Source of the DNA: Romanomermis culicivorax | Lineage: Eukaryota; Nematoda; Enoplea; Mermithida; Mermithidae | Length of the DNA: 64,000 bases | Assembly (NCBI GenBank): GCA_963922205.1 | Contig: CAWUHX010000039.1 | Span: 1,546,930 to 1,610,929 of the forward strand | Reading direction: 5' to 3' | Shown here: one piece after another, positions 12,901-22,479 of the stretch | Position numbering within the stretch: the first letter of the stretch is position 1 | Layout of the letters: every line of letters begins with the position of its first letter | The notes under the pieces: generated by a model | What the model was told of the DNA's origin: nothing | The model's database searches: none | What the model saw: the letters and a program-made list of their open reading frames with translations, nothing else | Position numbers and translations under genes: made by a program

Positions 12901-15340
12901 ATCTGAATTTTGGAGATCCACGTCCTTTTTTGAAAAACTGGGCAATTTTTTGGAAAAATTGCCCAGTTGATGTGTAAGTTCCATGTTGAGATGTGTGAGT
13001 TTGTGAGATTTACCAGATTTGTCCTGCAGGTCTATCTTCCCTTTCTTTAGTTGAGAATGGAGATAGTGAAGAACATTTGCCACAAGTTTGCCAGAAATGT
13101 CAAGGATGTGGAGGTTGTTGACAGTCTTTGTACCAGCTTGGATCTGAGCTAAAGCTTCAGCTAAATCTTCATGTGTGAGCGCAGGATCAGAAATTGGAGT
13201 AGCAGAGGTAGAAAGTGATGGTTTTGCAACTACTGAGGCTGGAGGGACCTTTGGAATAGGATAAGGTTGCTTCGACTTATCAGGTGAGCTTGATTGAGTT
13301 GCAGAAGTGGATGGTTGAGGCTGAGCAGCAACTTGAGGTTGCAGTGTGGGGCTCTGAGGTGAAGGCATAACAGAAACAGTTAGTTGTATGGCTACTGTTG
13401 TTGGAATGGTCGCTGGCTGACCCGAGGATGGGGTAGTAGCGGTAGGTAGAGGTCCAAAAATCATCTCATACAAAAATAGGAATTCACGGTCTGGCAAGAG
13501 GTTAAGCTCTCGTCTGGACGGTGAGAAACCCATTTGAGGAGGAGTGGGTAAGTTATTATGTTTCAGAAGATTAGCTGGTATATGAAACATTTCCCGGTCA
13601 AGAGTAACACGCTGATCGAGATCAACCCTGGGTGTATCTATTAACATAAGTGTTTTTGAACATTGAGCAGAAGGTGTAGCAGAAGTGGATCCTACAGTAG
13701 CAGCGACCTGTGGTTGAGTCCGTGTATCCATTGTAACTGTTGTTGAAATTTTCTACTAAGAATAGAAAGTTTCCAAACTAAGAATGGTATATTGAGACGG
13801 AAGTTTTGCACGTTAAACTCTTTCTTACAAAAACTATGAATTGTAAAATTCTATTTTTTTATTTTGTGGGTAAAAACTTGAAATTTCCGATATATGAAGC
13901 ATAAAAATGAAGGCTTTTTTGTTATTACTTTTGAAAATTTTAAGATTTTTCAGCTAAATATTGATTTAAAGTGTAGTCTAAATTCAAGAATTTGTTTTGA
14001 TCTTTGTCCTGATTTTTGTTTTGATTATCGATTATAGAATTCTCACATTTCATATTGAACTCTTTGTAAAAATTGTACTGTCAATTTGAATTAGCTTTAA
14101 ATTGACTTAAATGCTATACTGAAATTCAAAGTTTCTTTCCTCGCAGTTTTCTATTGCAAAAATTACGCTGTTTTCTCGCTAAAGATGTCATTTTTGGTCT
14201 TTCAATTCTATAGTGGCTATTTTTATGAGTTGTTGACAAAAATTTAGTGATTTTCGCCGCTATTTCAGTCTCAAAAATTTCAGTTTTAAACCATACCGTC
14301 AATTTGACTTAATTGTCAAAAACTGGACATTTTGTAAATAACTGTTAACTTAGAACGAAAAGTAGACGGAACTGTGTTTTTGCCTTCTGGTCCATGTTTT
14401 TTTAAATATGTAAATTAAAAAAGCGCTGACATCAAGATAGTTTTTACGAAGCATTTACAGTAACCTTTTTAAGGTAAAGAGCTCGTTTAAATGCAAAAAA
14501 ATTTAAATAAATTTAAAAAAGCAACAAAAGACGAAAAATTATAAAAATTCCGTTCAATTTGAAAATTTAGCTACTGTGTCAATTAAGTTATACATTTTTG
14601 CCTAGTTTCGTCATGTAGAATTTAAACACTTGCCCATTTTTGCCTACGCTAAGGTGTAAATAAGGAAAAATTTTAAAATTTTTAACTATACTTTCGAGGT
14701 GTAAATTTCTGACAAAAATTTTACAAAATAGTCTATTTTAACCTACTTTTAAGTTGTAAATTTCGGTCAATTAGTTTACAAAATTAATTTCTAGCTACTA
14801 TAACGATAGTTGCGTATGTCTACATACCCTCAGGGTGTAAATTTAGTACAAATCGTTACTCTGAAAAATATTTTATAAACTTGTCCATTTTTGATTGCTT
14901 TCAGGGCTTGAAGATTTTTATTTACTTTTAATGTGGTAATTTCGGACAAGTAGTAAAGAGAATTGTTGATTTTCACCTACCCTCCTAAGTTTACATAGTT
15001 ATAAATTTTGGACCAATAGTTTACAAAATTGTCTGCTTGTACCTACTTTCAAGGTGTAAATTTAGGACGAGATGTTGACAAAATTACTTTTTTGCTTGCT
15101 TTCGAGTGAATAGTTTACAAAATGTACCTACTTTTGAACGTGGAAATTTCGGAAAAATTACTTTACAAAATTGTCCGTTTTCAGCACCTTTGCGAACCGC
15201 AATCCTACAAACCGATGGACCACGAAGACCATACGGAAGATTTACGTAAATTTCGTACGAAAAGCAAATCTTGGTCGTCGTTGGGTACCACGTCGGCGGT
15301 CGTCAACGCTTCGGCTCGAAAGCTGGCCGTAGGCCAATGA
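3911..15340 (+). CDS. cdc25: M-phase inducer phosphatase Cdc25, 8 exons, 361 aa
   Basis: Dual-specificity phosphatase that activates CDK1-cyclin B by removing inhibitory Thr/Tyr phosphates. Exons: 3911-4015, 8256-8387, 9673-9792, 9848-9967, 10254-10319, 10378-10646, 12626-12743, 15185-15340. The frame is continuous; six introns are phase 0 and the sixth is phase 2. The N-terminal ~150 residues are Ser/Pro-rich and regulatory (MDSGYSGS near residue 25). Cdc25 hallmarks follow: LIGDFS (153-158), a rhodanese fold with IDCRYPYEFNGGHIQ (200-214), the active-site loop YCEYSKERGPKM (260-271; Cys261, Arg267), LDYPEIYLIEGGYKNF around 290-305, and LCEPQSYKPM in the last exon. The family active-site motif is HC-X5-R; here Tyr260 stands in place of His. 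At 361 aa it is short for the family because the regulatory part is compact. The model comes from phase and homology, not transcripts. Confidence 0.93.
4016..8255 (+). other. Cdc25 intron 1: degenerate repeats
   Basis: A 4.2 kb intron with no supported gene. Blocks near 4700-4830, 6050-6190 and 6240-6330 resemble one another (CAG-rich segment, AACTTTCTTCAGACAGGAAAT-like core, then a CAAATTCTTGTTTTTTGAT-like tail), suggesting an old dispersed or tandem repeat. At 5760-5950 there is a short-period repeat of TTCCCTAGATTCCTTAAA type. At 6770-8100 short units with CAGCCACT, TCGATT and GGCCATCGAATCG recur in the style of a degraded minisatellite. TTAGGCTTAGGC occurs at about 7673. ORFs at 6394-6825 are overlapping and unsupported. 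Confidence 0.45.
5760..5950. repeat. Short-period minisatellite
   Basis: Irregular tandem copies of TTCCCTAGATTCCTTAAA-like units, around 11-18 bp each, inside Cdc25 intron 1. Confidence 0.6.
8400..9660 (+). repeat. 1.2 kb pyrimidine-rich tract in Cdc25 intron 2
   Basis: Nearly the whole intron (8388-9672) is T-rich with C and scattered G, and very few A on the sense strand. All long open frames here translate to Phe/Leu/Ser/Val runs and are artefacts of composition. It abuts a normal TTGTCACAG acceptor at 9672. Such strand asymmetry can favour triplex or R-loop structure; that is inference. Confidence 0.75.
10900..11700 (+). repeat. Degenerate ~57-bp minisatellite in Cdc25 intron 6
   Basis: About a dozen imperfect head-to-tail units of the form GACTGACTTTACACTGCTACAG, then AATTATAATTTTTCAAACTTCA, then CTCATGGGA. 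Spacing between successive GACTTTACA anchors is roughly 50-60 bp. Many substitutions and small gaps indicate an old array. No coding potential. Confidence 0.75.
12862..13731 (-). CDS. Unrecognised 289-aa ORF antisense in Cdc25 intron 7
   Basis: Uninterrupted ORF with a true ATG and TAA stop, in an intron of the oppositely oriented cdc25 gene. The first ~190 residues are rich in Thr, Pro, Gln, Ser and Ala (disordered), with one more structured segment near residues 35-95 (LDREMFHIPANLL and RRELNLLPDREFLFLYEMIF). The C-terminal ~90 residues are helical and charged (DLAEALAQIQAG, LTHLNMELTHQLGNFSKKL) and end in Lys/Asn-rich sequence. Its composition is clearly less AT-biased than the flanks, which supports real coding. 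I recognise no domain. It may be part of a mobile element, a retrocopy, or a nested gene. No terminal repeats are evident nearby. Confidence 0.5.
   Translation of the reverse strand: MDTRTQPQVAATVGSTSATPSAQCSKTLMLIDTPRVDLDQRVTLDREMFHIPANLLKHNNLPTPPQMGFSPSRRELNLLPDREFLFLYEMIFGPLPTATTPSSGQPATIPTTVAIQLTVSVMPSPQSPTLQPQVAAQPQPSTSATQSSSPDKSKQPYPIPKVPPASVVAKPSLSTSATPISDPALTHEDLAEALAQIQAGTKTVNNLHILDISGKLVANVLHYLHSQLKKGKIDLQDKSGKSHKLTHLNMELTHQLGNFSKKLPSFSKKDVDLQNSDFRNKGQYSKKNV
14640..15180 (+). repeat. Degenerate ~60-bp minisatellite in Cdc25 intron 7
   Basis: Recurring units with CCTACTTTCAAGGTGTAAAT, then TTCGGACAAATAGTTTACAA, then AATTGTC(C/T). About eight imperfect units can be followed up to the acceptor of the last Cdc25 exon at 15184. 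Confidence 0.7.
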
Positions 15341-15785
15341 AAAATGTGCATTTTTTATCGCATCAAAAACCTCCAACTTTACGTAAATATATATATACTT
15401 AATTAATTAATCGGTAAGATTATTTTTCGCCAAAAAATACAACGGATTTAAGTAATATTAATTATGCGCCGATGATAAATCCAAATGTGTCATGATTTTA
15501 TTGCCGAGCCGCTTCGTACACTTTTTTGTACACTTTTACATATGAGCAAAAATTTTATCCATTTTTTAAATGTATTGTGGACTAAATTTCGTTTTGGGAA
15601 GGAAAATGAACGTCGTGTTTTTCGCCCGATCGGAATTTGTGTAATTTTTTGGAAAATATACTAGTAGTACAAACTTTGCTCGTTTTTTCCGTATCTAAAA
15701 TTGACTAGAAATGGAAATTTTATCGATGATGCAATTTTAAATGATAATATAATAAGTAAAACACGTCATTGATTTGTATATTTTA

Positions 15786-15791
15786 AATAAA
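15786..15791 (+). terminator. Candidate poly(A) signal for cdc25
   Basis: AATAAA about 445 bp after the Cdc25 stop codon, the first good match I noticed downstream. No transcript end evidence. Confidence 0.35.
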
Positions 15792-15844
15792 AGTGTGTCG
15801 GACGTTACATGTTACTTTCGAGGGGTGAATTTATTTGTTTCACC

Positions 15845-16960
15845 TCTATTCAGCGAAACTGAAAATAGCGAGACTCAAAACAGCGACATCTCAGAACAGA
15901 GTATCAAAATAGCGAATTTTCAAAATAGTTATCTTTAGAATCTAAAATGCGGATTGGGGGTAGACATTTTGGTCTAATAGACTAATATTGGTCTAACAGA
16001 CTAATATTGGTCCTCCATTTCAACCTGGTGGATGCTGGTTATCACACATTTTGGCCCAATCGTTAGATTTCTGACATGGCCTTATAACGTGTGTTTCCAC
16101 GACAATACAGCTTTTTATTCTGGTTTGTTTATTATTAACATCTACATGCATGTATTTTGTTTCTTTTTTATTTATTGACTTATTTCCTTCTATACTCTTC
16201 GTATTTTGAGCCACTTTTTGTTTTTTGTGTTTAATTTGTTAGGTTGTGTAGTTTTGTTCTATGTTTTATTTTTTTAATATTTTTATTTTATTTATTCTTT
16301 TCATTACATTATTTTAGTTTTCATTTCTTTATTATATGTTTATTGTTTTGCCTTTACTGCGTTATTATTCTATTCATTTCATTTTATTGCTTATCCCATT
16401 TTGTTTTATTTATTTCATAAGTTTAATTATTTTTCAATTAAGCTGAATACAAAACTATTTTAATCGAGAATCCTTATGATAATTTTTGTTTTATTTTTCT
16501 TTCAAACGTTTTGCAAAAAATTTTTTTTCTGACAAATATTTTTTGTGATTTTAGAATCGTCCGTTCGTGCATACCTACCGCAACTACAGCTTTAAACCAT
16601 GTGAAGCTTAGATGGCCAAATGCAACTAAAAATAGACTCTTAAGCAAAAAAGGTTTTAATATAGCTGATTTCCATATTTATTAAAAAAATAATGTGTGCG
16701 TTTACTCTAACGCATAGACCTTTTTATTATTTGCTGTATTGATATCGTATAGCTTTTTTGAGACTCCGCTGTTTTGAGAATCACTATTTTGAGATTCCGC
16801 TAGCTGTATTGAGATTTCGCTGTAGATCGCCGTTTTAAGACTTCGCCGTTTTCAGAATCGCTGAGTTGAGACTTCGCTGTATTGAGAAACACCGTTTTGA
16901 GCCTCGCTATTTTGAGTTTTGCTGTTGTGGGTCTCGCTGTATTGGGAACACTCCCTTGTC
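15845..16960. repeat. Inverted pair of ~20-bp repeat arrays flanking T-rich DNA
   Basis: The left arm (about 15850-15945) has units such as GAGACTCAAAACAGCGACAT. The right arm (about 16745-16955) has the reverse-complement type, GAGACTCCGCTGTTTTGAGA, repeated roughly ten times. The ~800 bp between is AT/T-rich with no gene. The layout suggests a foldback element or an array split by inversion. ORF 16020-16214 in the middle is unsupported. Confidence 0.55.
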
Positions 16961-16989
16961 ATAATCCCAAAAAAAGCGGAGACTAAGAG

Positions 16990-17530
16990 CGAATCCTATA
17001 GAAACCGATTGTCAAATAGAAATAAAAATGATTTTGAAGAAAGACTATCCCTAGAAAACCGATTCTCAAAAGCGCGAATGGTATAAAAAGCTATTCCCAA
17101 AAGAACAATGCCCAAAATAGCGAATTTTCATAACGCCGATTCCCCAAGAAGTGAATGCTGAAAAGTGATTCTCGAGCAAGAAAAAAAACGGATCTTCCGA
17201 AAAGTGTGTCCTCCAAAAGGCGAATATCCTTCAAAGAGAAATTTTCGAGGAAGAGAATTCCCAAAAGAGTGATTCTCGGAAAAGAAATGCTCAAAGGACC
17301 TATTCTCAAGCTCAAAAAGTGAATCTTCGTAACAGCGATTCTCAAAAAAAGCTATATTCCTAAAAATGCGAGTTCTTATTAAGACGAATCCTTCAAAGGC
17401 GATTCTCAAGTAAGCGAATTTGCCATAAGAGCGATTCTCATAAAAGAAATTCTCGAAACAACTAGTGTTAGAGCGTAGCATAAAGTAAATTTTCGTAGCA
17501 GCGATTCTCATAAAAAGAGAATCCCCAAAA
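16990..17530. repeat. Minisatellite of AGCGATTCTCAAAA-type units
   Basis: Irregular ~18-24 bp units containing GCGAATTCTC, GCGATTCTCA or AAAAGCGA. It is close in sequence to the arrays at 15850-16955. The open frames covering this stretch on the minus strand (17091-17604) are translations of the repeat and not genes. Confidence 0.65.
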
Positions 17531-17639
17531 AACTCAATTATTACTAAGACCCGCAGATTCTTCTCAACCAGGGAAAATGTTGTCTGACTAGAACAAATTT
17601 CCATAAAGAACCCTGCCGGAGAATCTCAGTCTATTTTTC

Positions 17640-18250
17640 TTGAAATACTTGTGAATATCAAGAGTGCAAAGCAAGTACTATTTTCTATTTTTGTCATTTC
17701 CTGATAGCTTCCCTAGAACTGAAAACTTGGGAGCCTATTCAACTAACTTTTACCATTTTTTGAGTAACAAATTCTACCGTAAAAGCTTTCGTTGACAAGC
17801 GATACTAATTTTGTGTTATATAGAAGAGAGAGTATAGTCAGCAGAGCTGGGGTTGATTTTAATTTGGTAAATCAAGGGGTCACTCCTGGCTAAGCCTATA
17901 CGCTATCCCATGAAAGGAAGTTCAATGCGGAAAAAGTAGAAAGCTTATTACTGTAATCAATGTAACAACTTTTTCGTCAGTGAGCGGCAAACATATGAAA
18001 ATTACACTTAATAACGTGGTTAAGCGGTCAAAATTTCTCGAATACCACTCAAATACAGTTCTGTTCAAATCGAGAATGACCGTTTTCAATAATTTTGATC
18101 TTTCTTATTCTCATGGGGAAGTTTAGTATTTTTCTACAGTATGAGGCATGCATCAAAAAAATTGCATAAACAAATTGAACCTACTTTTCGGTTCAATTTG
18201 AATAGGTATAATCTTTAATTAATTTTAAAAAATTTCAGTATTTTTCCGAC
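17640..18250. other. Intergenic, nothing recognised
   Basis: AT-rich unique-looking sequence without ORF, RNA gene or clear repeat. Confidence 0.4.
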
Positions 18251-18252
18251 GA

Positions 18253-18338
18253 ACAGGATGGAGTCGCTATGACAACCATAGGATTCGAAAATCTTGGGGG
18301 GAGTCCTATAGCACTCCCCCCCCCCAATTACATGTATG
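18253..18338 (-). mobile_element. Fragment of the poly-C MITE
   Basis: Contains GGAGTCGCTATGACAACCAT, then ATAGGATTCGAAAATC, then a C-run and CCAATTACATGTAT. It matches the terminal ~90 bp of the copy ending at 2984. Confidence 0.6.
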
Positions 18339-18807
18339 GGTCAAAGGCCAACAGAAATTTCTATAAAAAAACTGAATTGTTTCAAAATTAAGACTTCTGG
18401 TTTTTATAACCTGTTTTCCAAATATTGCCGACCAAATGGTTAATTTTTGGCTTCAAACTGAGAAAAGGGTACAATACTGTTTTATTGCATCAGAAGAAGT
18501 CACAAGGTGAGATGTTCCACAAAAGGAACCACCGGAACTCCTGACCCCAGGATTTTCAAATGGAGTAACACATTATACAACCATTCTTTGGAATCCACAA
18601 ATGAGTATCAGAATGTTGGAGCTTTAATCAGTACCGTACATCCATGATTTGCATCTTTCATCAAAGCTTTGTTGGGTCCTTTGCTTCAGCCGATATACGT
18701 TTTTATGGAGTGTTTAGATTAGTCTAGCTTATGAAAATTGAAACAATACCTTGTCGAGGAAGAAGAAAACATATGCTGATATGGCAAGTCAATGTAGCGC
18801 AGAGCAT

Positions 18808-18827
18808 GCTCGTGTGGCGCAATCGGA

Positions 18828-18864
<37 letters not shown>

Positions 18865-18881
18865 GAGCCCACCCGTGAGCG
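18808..18881 (+). tRNA. tRNA-Asn (anticodon GTT)
   Basis: A complete cloverleaf of 74 nt. The acceptor stem pairs GCTCGTG with CGTGAGC (two G-U pairs), with discriminator G. The A-box region is TGGCGCAATCGGATAGCGC. The anticodon arm is TTCGG-CTGTTAA-CCGAA, giving GTT. The T arm contains GGTTCGAGCCC as a consensus B box. There is no intron, and a T6 run for RNA polymerase III termination starts at 18884. The B box and stems look intact, so it is probably functional. Confidence 0.95.
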
Positions 18882-18889
18882 ATTTTTTG

Positions 18890-20985
18890 TCGATTTTCAT
18901 GGACAGTAATCTAGATTGGCGAACAACAAGCGATAATCGATTTAGAAATTTTTAAACCAGTGATTGCAATTTGTGAGATTCAGGGCTTATCACGTTCCAT
19001 CGGTAAACGCACGGGGCGGGGAACATAAATTTAGGTGGATTTTGGTAAAAAAGTGTATTCAGAAGAATTTAGAAACTTGGTTTTTTCAGCAAGCCGTCAT
19101 TTTTTTAGTGGTCAAAATTCCGGAAAGATGAAAAAAGTGCGTTTTTCACCGAGTAATGGAAGAAATTTGGCTTTTTGGTATGAAAAGGGTGCCCCAGAAC
19201 GAAGTCCACTTAGAAAATTCAATGAACCTTTCTGACCCCTTTTGAGGAAAAAACGACTATAAGTTATATGCCCTTTTCTGCTCAGAGGACATCCGTCCAC
19301 TATTTTTCCTGATTTTTTTCCACATTCTTGACTTTATATGAAACGGGCTGTCTTCGATCGTAGCTCACTTTTTCTCATAATGTGTAACTTTACTCGCAGC
19401 TTCAGTTTTGTTTAATTTTCGTAACTGAAGAAACGTACGTTTTGAAATACTGCGTTTTCTGCATCAAAACTCACGAAATTTGATCACTATTCCGTTCATT
19501 GTACTTGCTCGTTAAAAAGGAACCAAATTACTGTATAAATGAAAACTTTCACAGTTCTTCAAATTCTTCAAAATCTTCAAATTATAATTCGTAATCTTTT
19601 TATAATCAGATGTTGTAATCGGATCGGGAAATTTGTTCTAAAAATCATTAATTTCCAAGTTGTTCTGAAATTTCATCAAATCTTGAAGAAATTTTCTCAA
19701 TTTTTGTAAAAATTTGTTAGATTTTGTTGAAACATATAACAATTTCGAAAAAGTTTTCTATATCCACGGAAAATCATCTTCATCACATTTTTGAAAATTC
19801 GCTAATTTTACAGAAATTTTCTAAATTTATTAAGAAGATAAGTTAATTTTATTAGAAACATCCAAAGACATTGCGAAAAATTTCTAGATCTTTGCAGATT
19901 ATTCATTTTTGTTAGTTATACAAGAAGCGCCATTATTGAAAAAACTCATTATCACTTGAAAAAATGTGTTACCACTTGAAAAAAATTGTTGCCTTCGAAC
20001 ATGATGCGCAACATTTTTTAAGATGCATCGAAAAAAATCAAGATGTAAGAGTTTCTCTATGTTCGACTTTTTTTCAAGTGCATCACAATTTTTTGAAATG
20101 CATCGCATTTTTGTGAAGATAATCTTGGAAAAAAATCAAGATCCCATTTTGAAAAAATTCAAGATGGGCGGCACATTTCTGAAACTAGCCAATCAAAGGT
20201 GTTGCGCCGCCCCTTTATATATTATATATGTGAACCCTTCAAAGTGGATTTCTGAGGTTACAACATGCTAGCGGAGGGCGCCCTTAAGTTTTACGGGAAG
20301 GGACGGCACAGGGAGGAGGGTTATTTTGCACGGGCAATCCGATGGACATATTGGTTTTTCATAAAAATTTTATTTTTCGGGGTTTTTCAGGAAAATATCA
20401 AAAATGCTTGTTTTTCCCTCAAATGCAATTATCGTTTCTTTGTCGGGTTGACAAAAAAAACAAATGACAAAAATGCTCAAACACCACTAAGCTACGAGTC
20501 TTACGGACCCACTTTTGGTCCGCGAAAATCTCATCAAATTTATGAGTCCTTCCATTATCATAACGATGGGTAACTTATTTGGTGAAACTGAGCAGACATA
20601 AATTATGAAAAACTGTCGCTTGTAACACTCATAATTCATGGACCCATTCTCATGAACTAGATTTTTTTGTTGAAATGGTCACGGCGTTATTCTTTGCTCG
20701 TAAACTCTGATTTTTGGTGAGACGGCTATTAGTAGCCCTCTTAACATGGGACTCGTAAATTTTTAAAGTTTAGGTCAGTATGCCCACAAATTTCTAGTTC
20801 TATAAACGGTCACTCGTAGCATATCTATATTCGAAGCAAAATAAAAATTACAACCTTCACAATCAAACCACAAAGAACAAATACTTCTGTAAGTATGCAT
20901 GCATCTGGAATGCAAGAACAGAGTAAACGTATCAGAATATCACGTGATAAAAAATAATATTATGTACTACACTGTATGATTTTGA
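18890..20985. other. Intergenic; no supported gene
   Basis: AT-rich. At 19560-19880 there is low-complexity sequence with AAATTTTCTAAATTT-like words. At 19920-20160 short direct repeats such as CACTTGAAAAAA and AAGATGCATCGAAAAAA recur. The open frame 20265-20573 (102 codons) shows no family or splice evidence. Confidence 0.4.
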
Positions 20986-21531
20986 TCATAAAATTTGATC
21001 GATTAAATTTTTTATCCTCTTCTTTTCGTTTTCGAAATTCGATCTTTCGATCAAATGTATAACCAAATTTAACGAATGATCTAAATTTTGACCGGCCGAA
21101 TTGATCATTTTCGAACCGGAATCCTTATTTTTCGCCCGATTTTTATCCAAATTTTCGTAGAATAATCTTTGATTTTTAGCTTCACTAAAAATTTGCCTAT
21201 TCAATCGATTATTTTGATCGTCGTCCGATATTTGATCGATCAATATTTTGATATCATTTTTCAAATTCGAACTTTTATCCATATTACCACCAATAGAATT
21301 TTGGCGACGTCGTGCTTCCGATAAAATTTTTCTCAATTTTGATCGCCTACGATGCAACAAAGCCGATTTTGACGACGACGACTGTAGTTTTTGGTTTTGT
21401 TGATCATTTTGATCCATGGGCGGCGACGATTCTAGATCAACTTCAGTCTTTCTTGAAACGCGTGAACAATTTATTCGTGAAGATAAATTTGATCCGTATA
21501 AAACAATCATGAGCAAGATGGAGACTTGCAT
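20986..21531 (-). CDS. Putative secreted basic protein, 181 aa, single exon
   Basis: ATG-to-TGA ORF with a plausible signal peptide: MQVSILLMIVLYGSNLSS is hydrophobic and is followed by a polar mature region starting near INCSRVSRK. The mature part is hydrophilic and rich in Asn, Asp, Gln, Lys, Arg and Ser, with several basic clusters (HRRRSK, EARRRQ, EKKR) that could be prohormone cleavage sites. LRKILSEARRR near residues 67-77 and SLNLVIHLIER near 153-163 are amphipathic helical segments with a loose resemblance to corticotropin-releasing-factor/diuretic-hormone peptides. No C-terminal Gly amidation signal is present. I do not assign a family. Signal peptide plus intact ORF make it a better gene candidate than nearby short frames. 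Confidence 0.55.
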   Translation of the reverse strand: MQVSILLMIVLYGSNLSSRINCSRVSRKTEVDLESSPPMDQNDQQNQKLQSSSSKSALLHRRRSKLRKILSEARRRQNSIGGNMDKSSNLKNDIKILIDQISDDDQNNRLNRQIFSEAKNQRLFYENLDKNRAKNKDSGSKMINSAGQNLDHSLNLVIHLIERSNFENEKKRIKNLIDQIL

Positions 21532-22000
21532 GATTGAAAATTAGCATAATTTCCTGGATAGAAAATGTATGATTATGGAAACGTGATCATCAATGTGAAA
21601 ATGTTCCCAAAAAATTGATCCATAAATTCACAAAGTTTCTGAACATGATCTCCAACACGGCGTTCAATATGTCGAATGGGGTATATACTGTAAACTGACA
21701 ATACTCACGAGGAAACGTTTCAAAGTGTAAATTTCAAAATTGCACATAAAATAGATTGGATAGTGTGAAGAGTTACACCAGCCGTTTTTATCCCTGAGGA
21801 CCTCCTTTACACTAAATTTGCATATACAATAGAAAGTCGGCCTAGTTGAACTAAGAAGCATCAAATGTGTAAATAGTCGAACTACATAAAGACATGAAGT
21901 ACAAAAAAGTACGTGAAAGACTGAAATTTAAAGCTCTACAGAAATTTAAAGTTGCATATCACAGAAAATATCGGATATAGACGATTAGTATCTTATTGAC

Positions 22001-22375
22001 TGCTTATGATCACATTACATAATGTGCAAGTACGAGAATGCATGGCTTACAGTATGATCACATAATATGATGTGCAGGTACATTTCATATACTGCATTGT
22101 AAAGGAAAGTTCTATAACCTTCCACAATATTCTATAATATTCTTATACATTCTACAAGGTTCTAGAACATTGCATCATTTCCTGTGATAGTATATAAGCC
22201 ATGTTGGTTTGTATATTAATTCATTTATTTATTGTACTGTTTAGTACTTTGATATTATATCTTGTGTTAGTTAGCCTTATTAAACTTGACTATTTATCAT
22301 CCAGTTGGATATTTACCAAGTATCCCAAGGCAAATCTATTTTCAACTTAGTTCAGTCATTATTCAAGACACAAGA
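22001..22375 (+). mobile_element. Solo LTR-like element, copy 1 (heat-shock-element family)
   Basis: About 375 bp, starting TG and flanked by TTGAC on the left and TTAAC on the right (one mismatch). The terminal CA has mutated to GA. It shares the core of the copies at 29019-29435 and 32579-33020: CTTACAGTATGATCACATAA units, ACATTTCATGTACTGCATTGTA, TTCTACAAGGTTCTAGAACATT, a TATATAAGC box, TTGTGTTAGTTAGCCTTA, and TTCAACTTAGTTCAGTCATT. Its first repeat unit is internally deleted. The ORF 22286-22516 lies partly in it and is not a gene. Confidence 0.7.
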
Positions 22376-22403
22376 TTAACAACTTTACTGCCACGAGTTC
22401 CAA

Positions 22404-22470
22404 AGCCTAAGCCTAAGCCTAAGCCTAGACCTACGCCTCAGTCTGAGCCTAGTAAGCCTAAGATTAAGCT
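22404..22470 (-). repeat. Degenerate TTAGGC (GCCTAA) tract
   Basis: Starts AAGCCTAAGCCTAAGCCTA and continues with diverged units (GACCTACGCCTCAGTCTGAGCCTAG). It is immediately downstream of solo LTR copy 1. The unit equals the nematode telomere repeat. Confidence 0.75.
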
Positions 22471-22479
22471 TTATTCAGG

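Noticed and set aside
17091-17604. 158-codon minus-strand ORF
   Set aside because: Made of the AGCGATTCTC minisatellite; residues repeat with the DNA unit and it has no family resemblance.
20265-20573. 102-codon ORF
   Set aside because: No domain, no composition shift and no splice context; begins in AT-rich unique DNA. Left unannotated.
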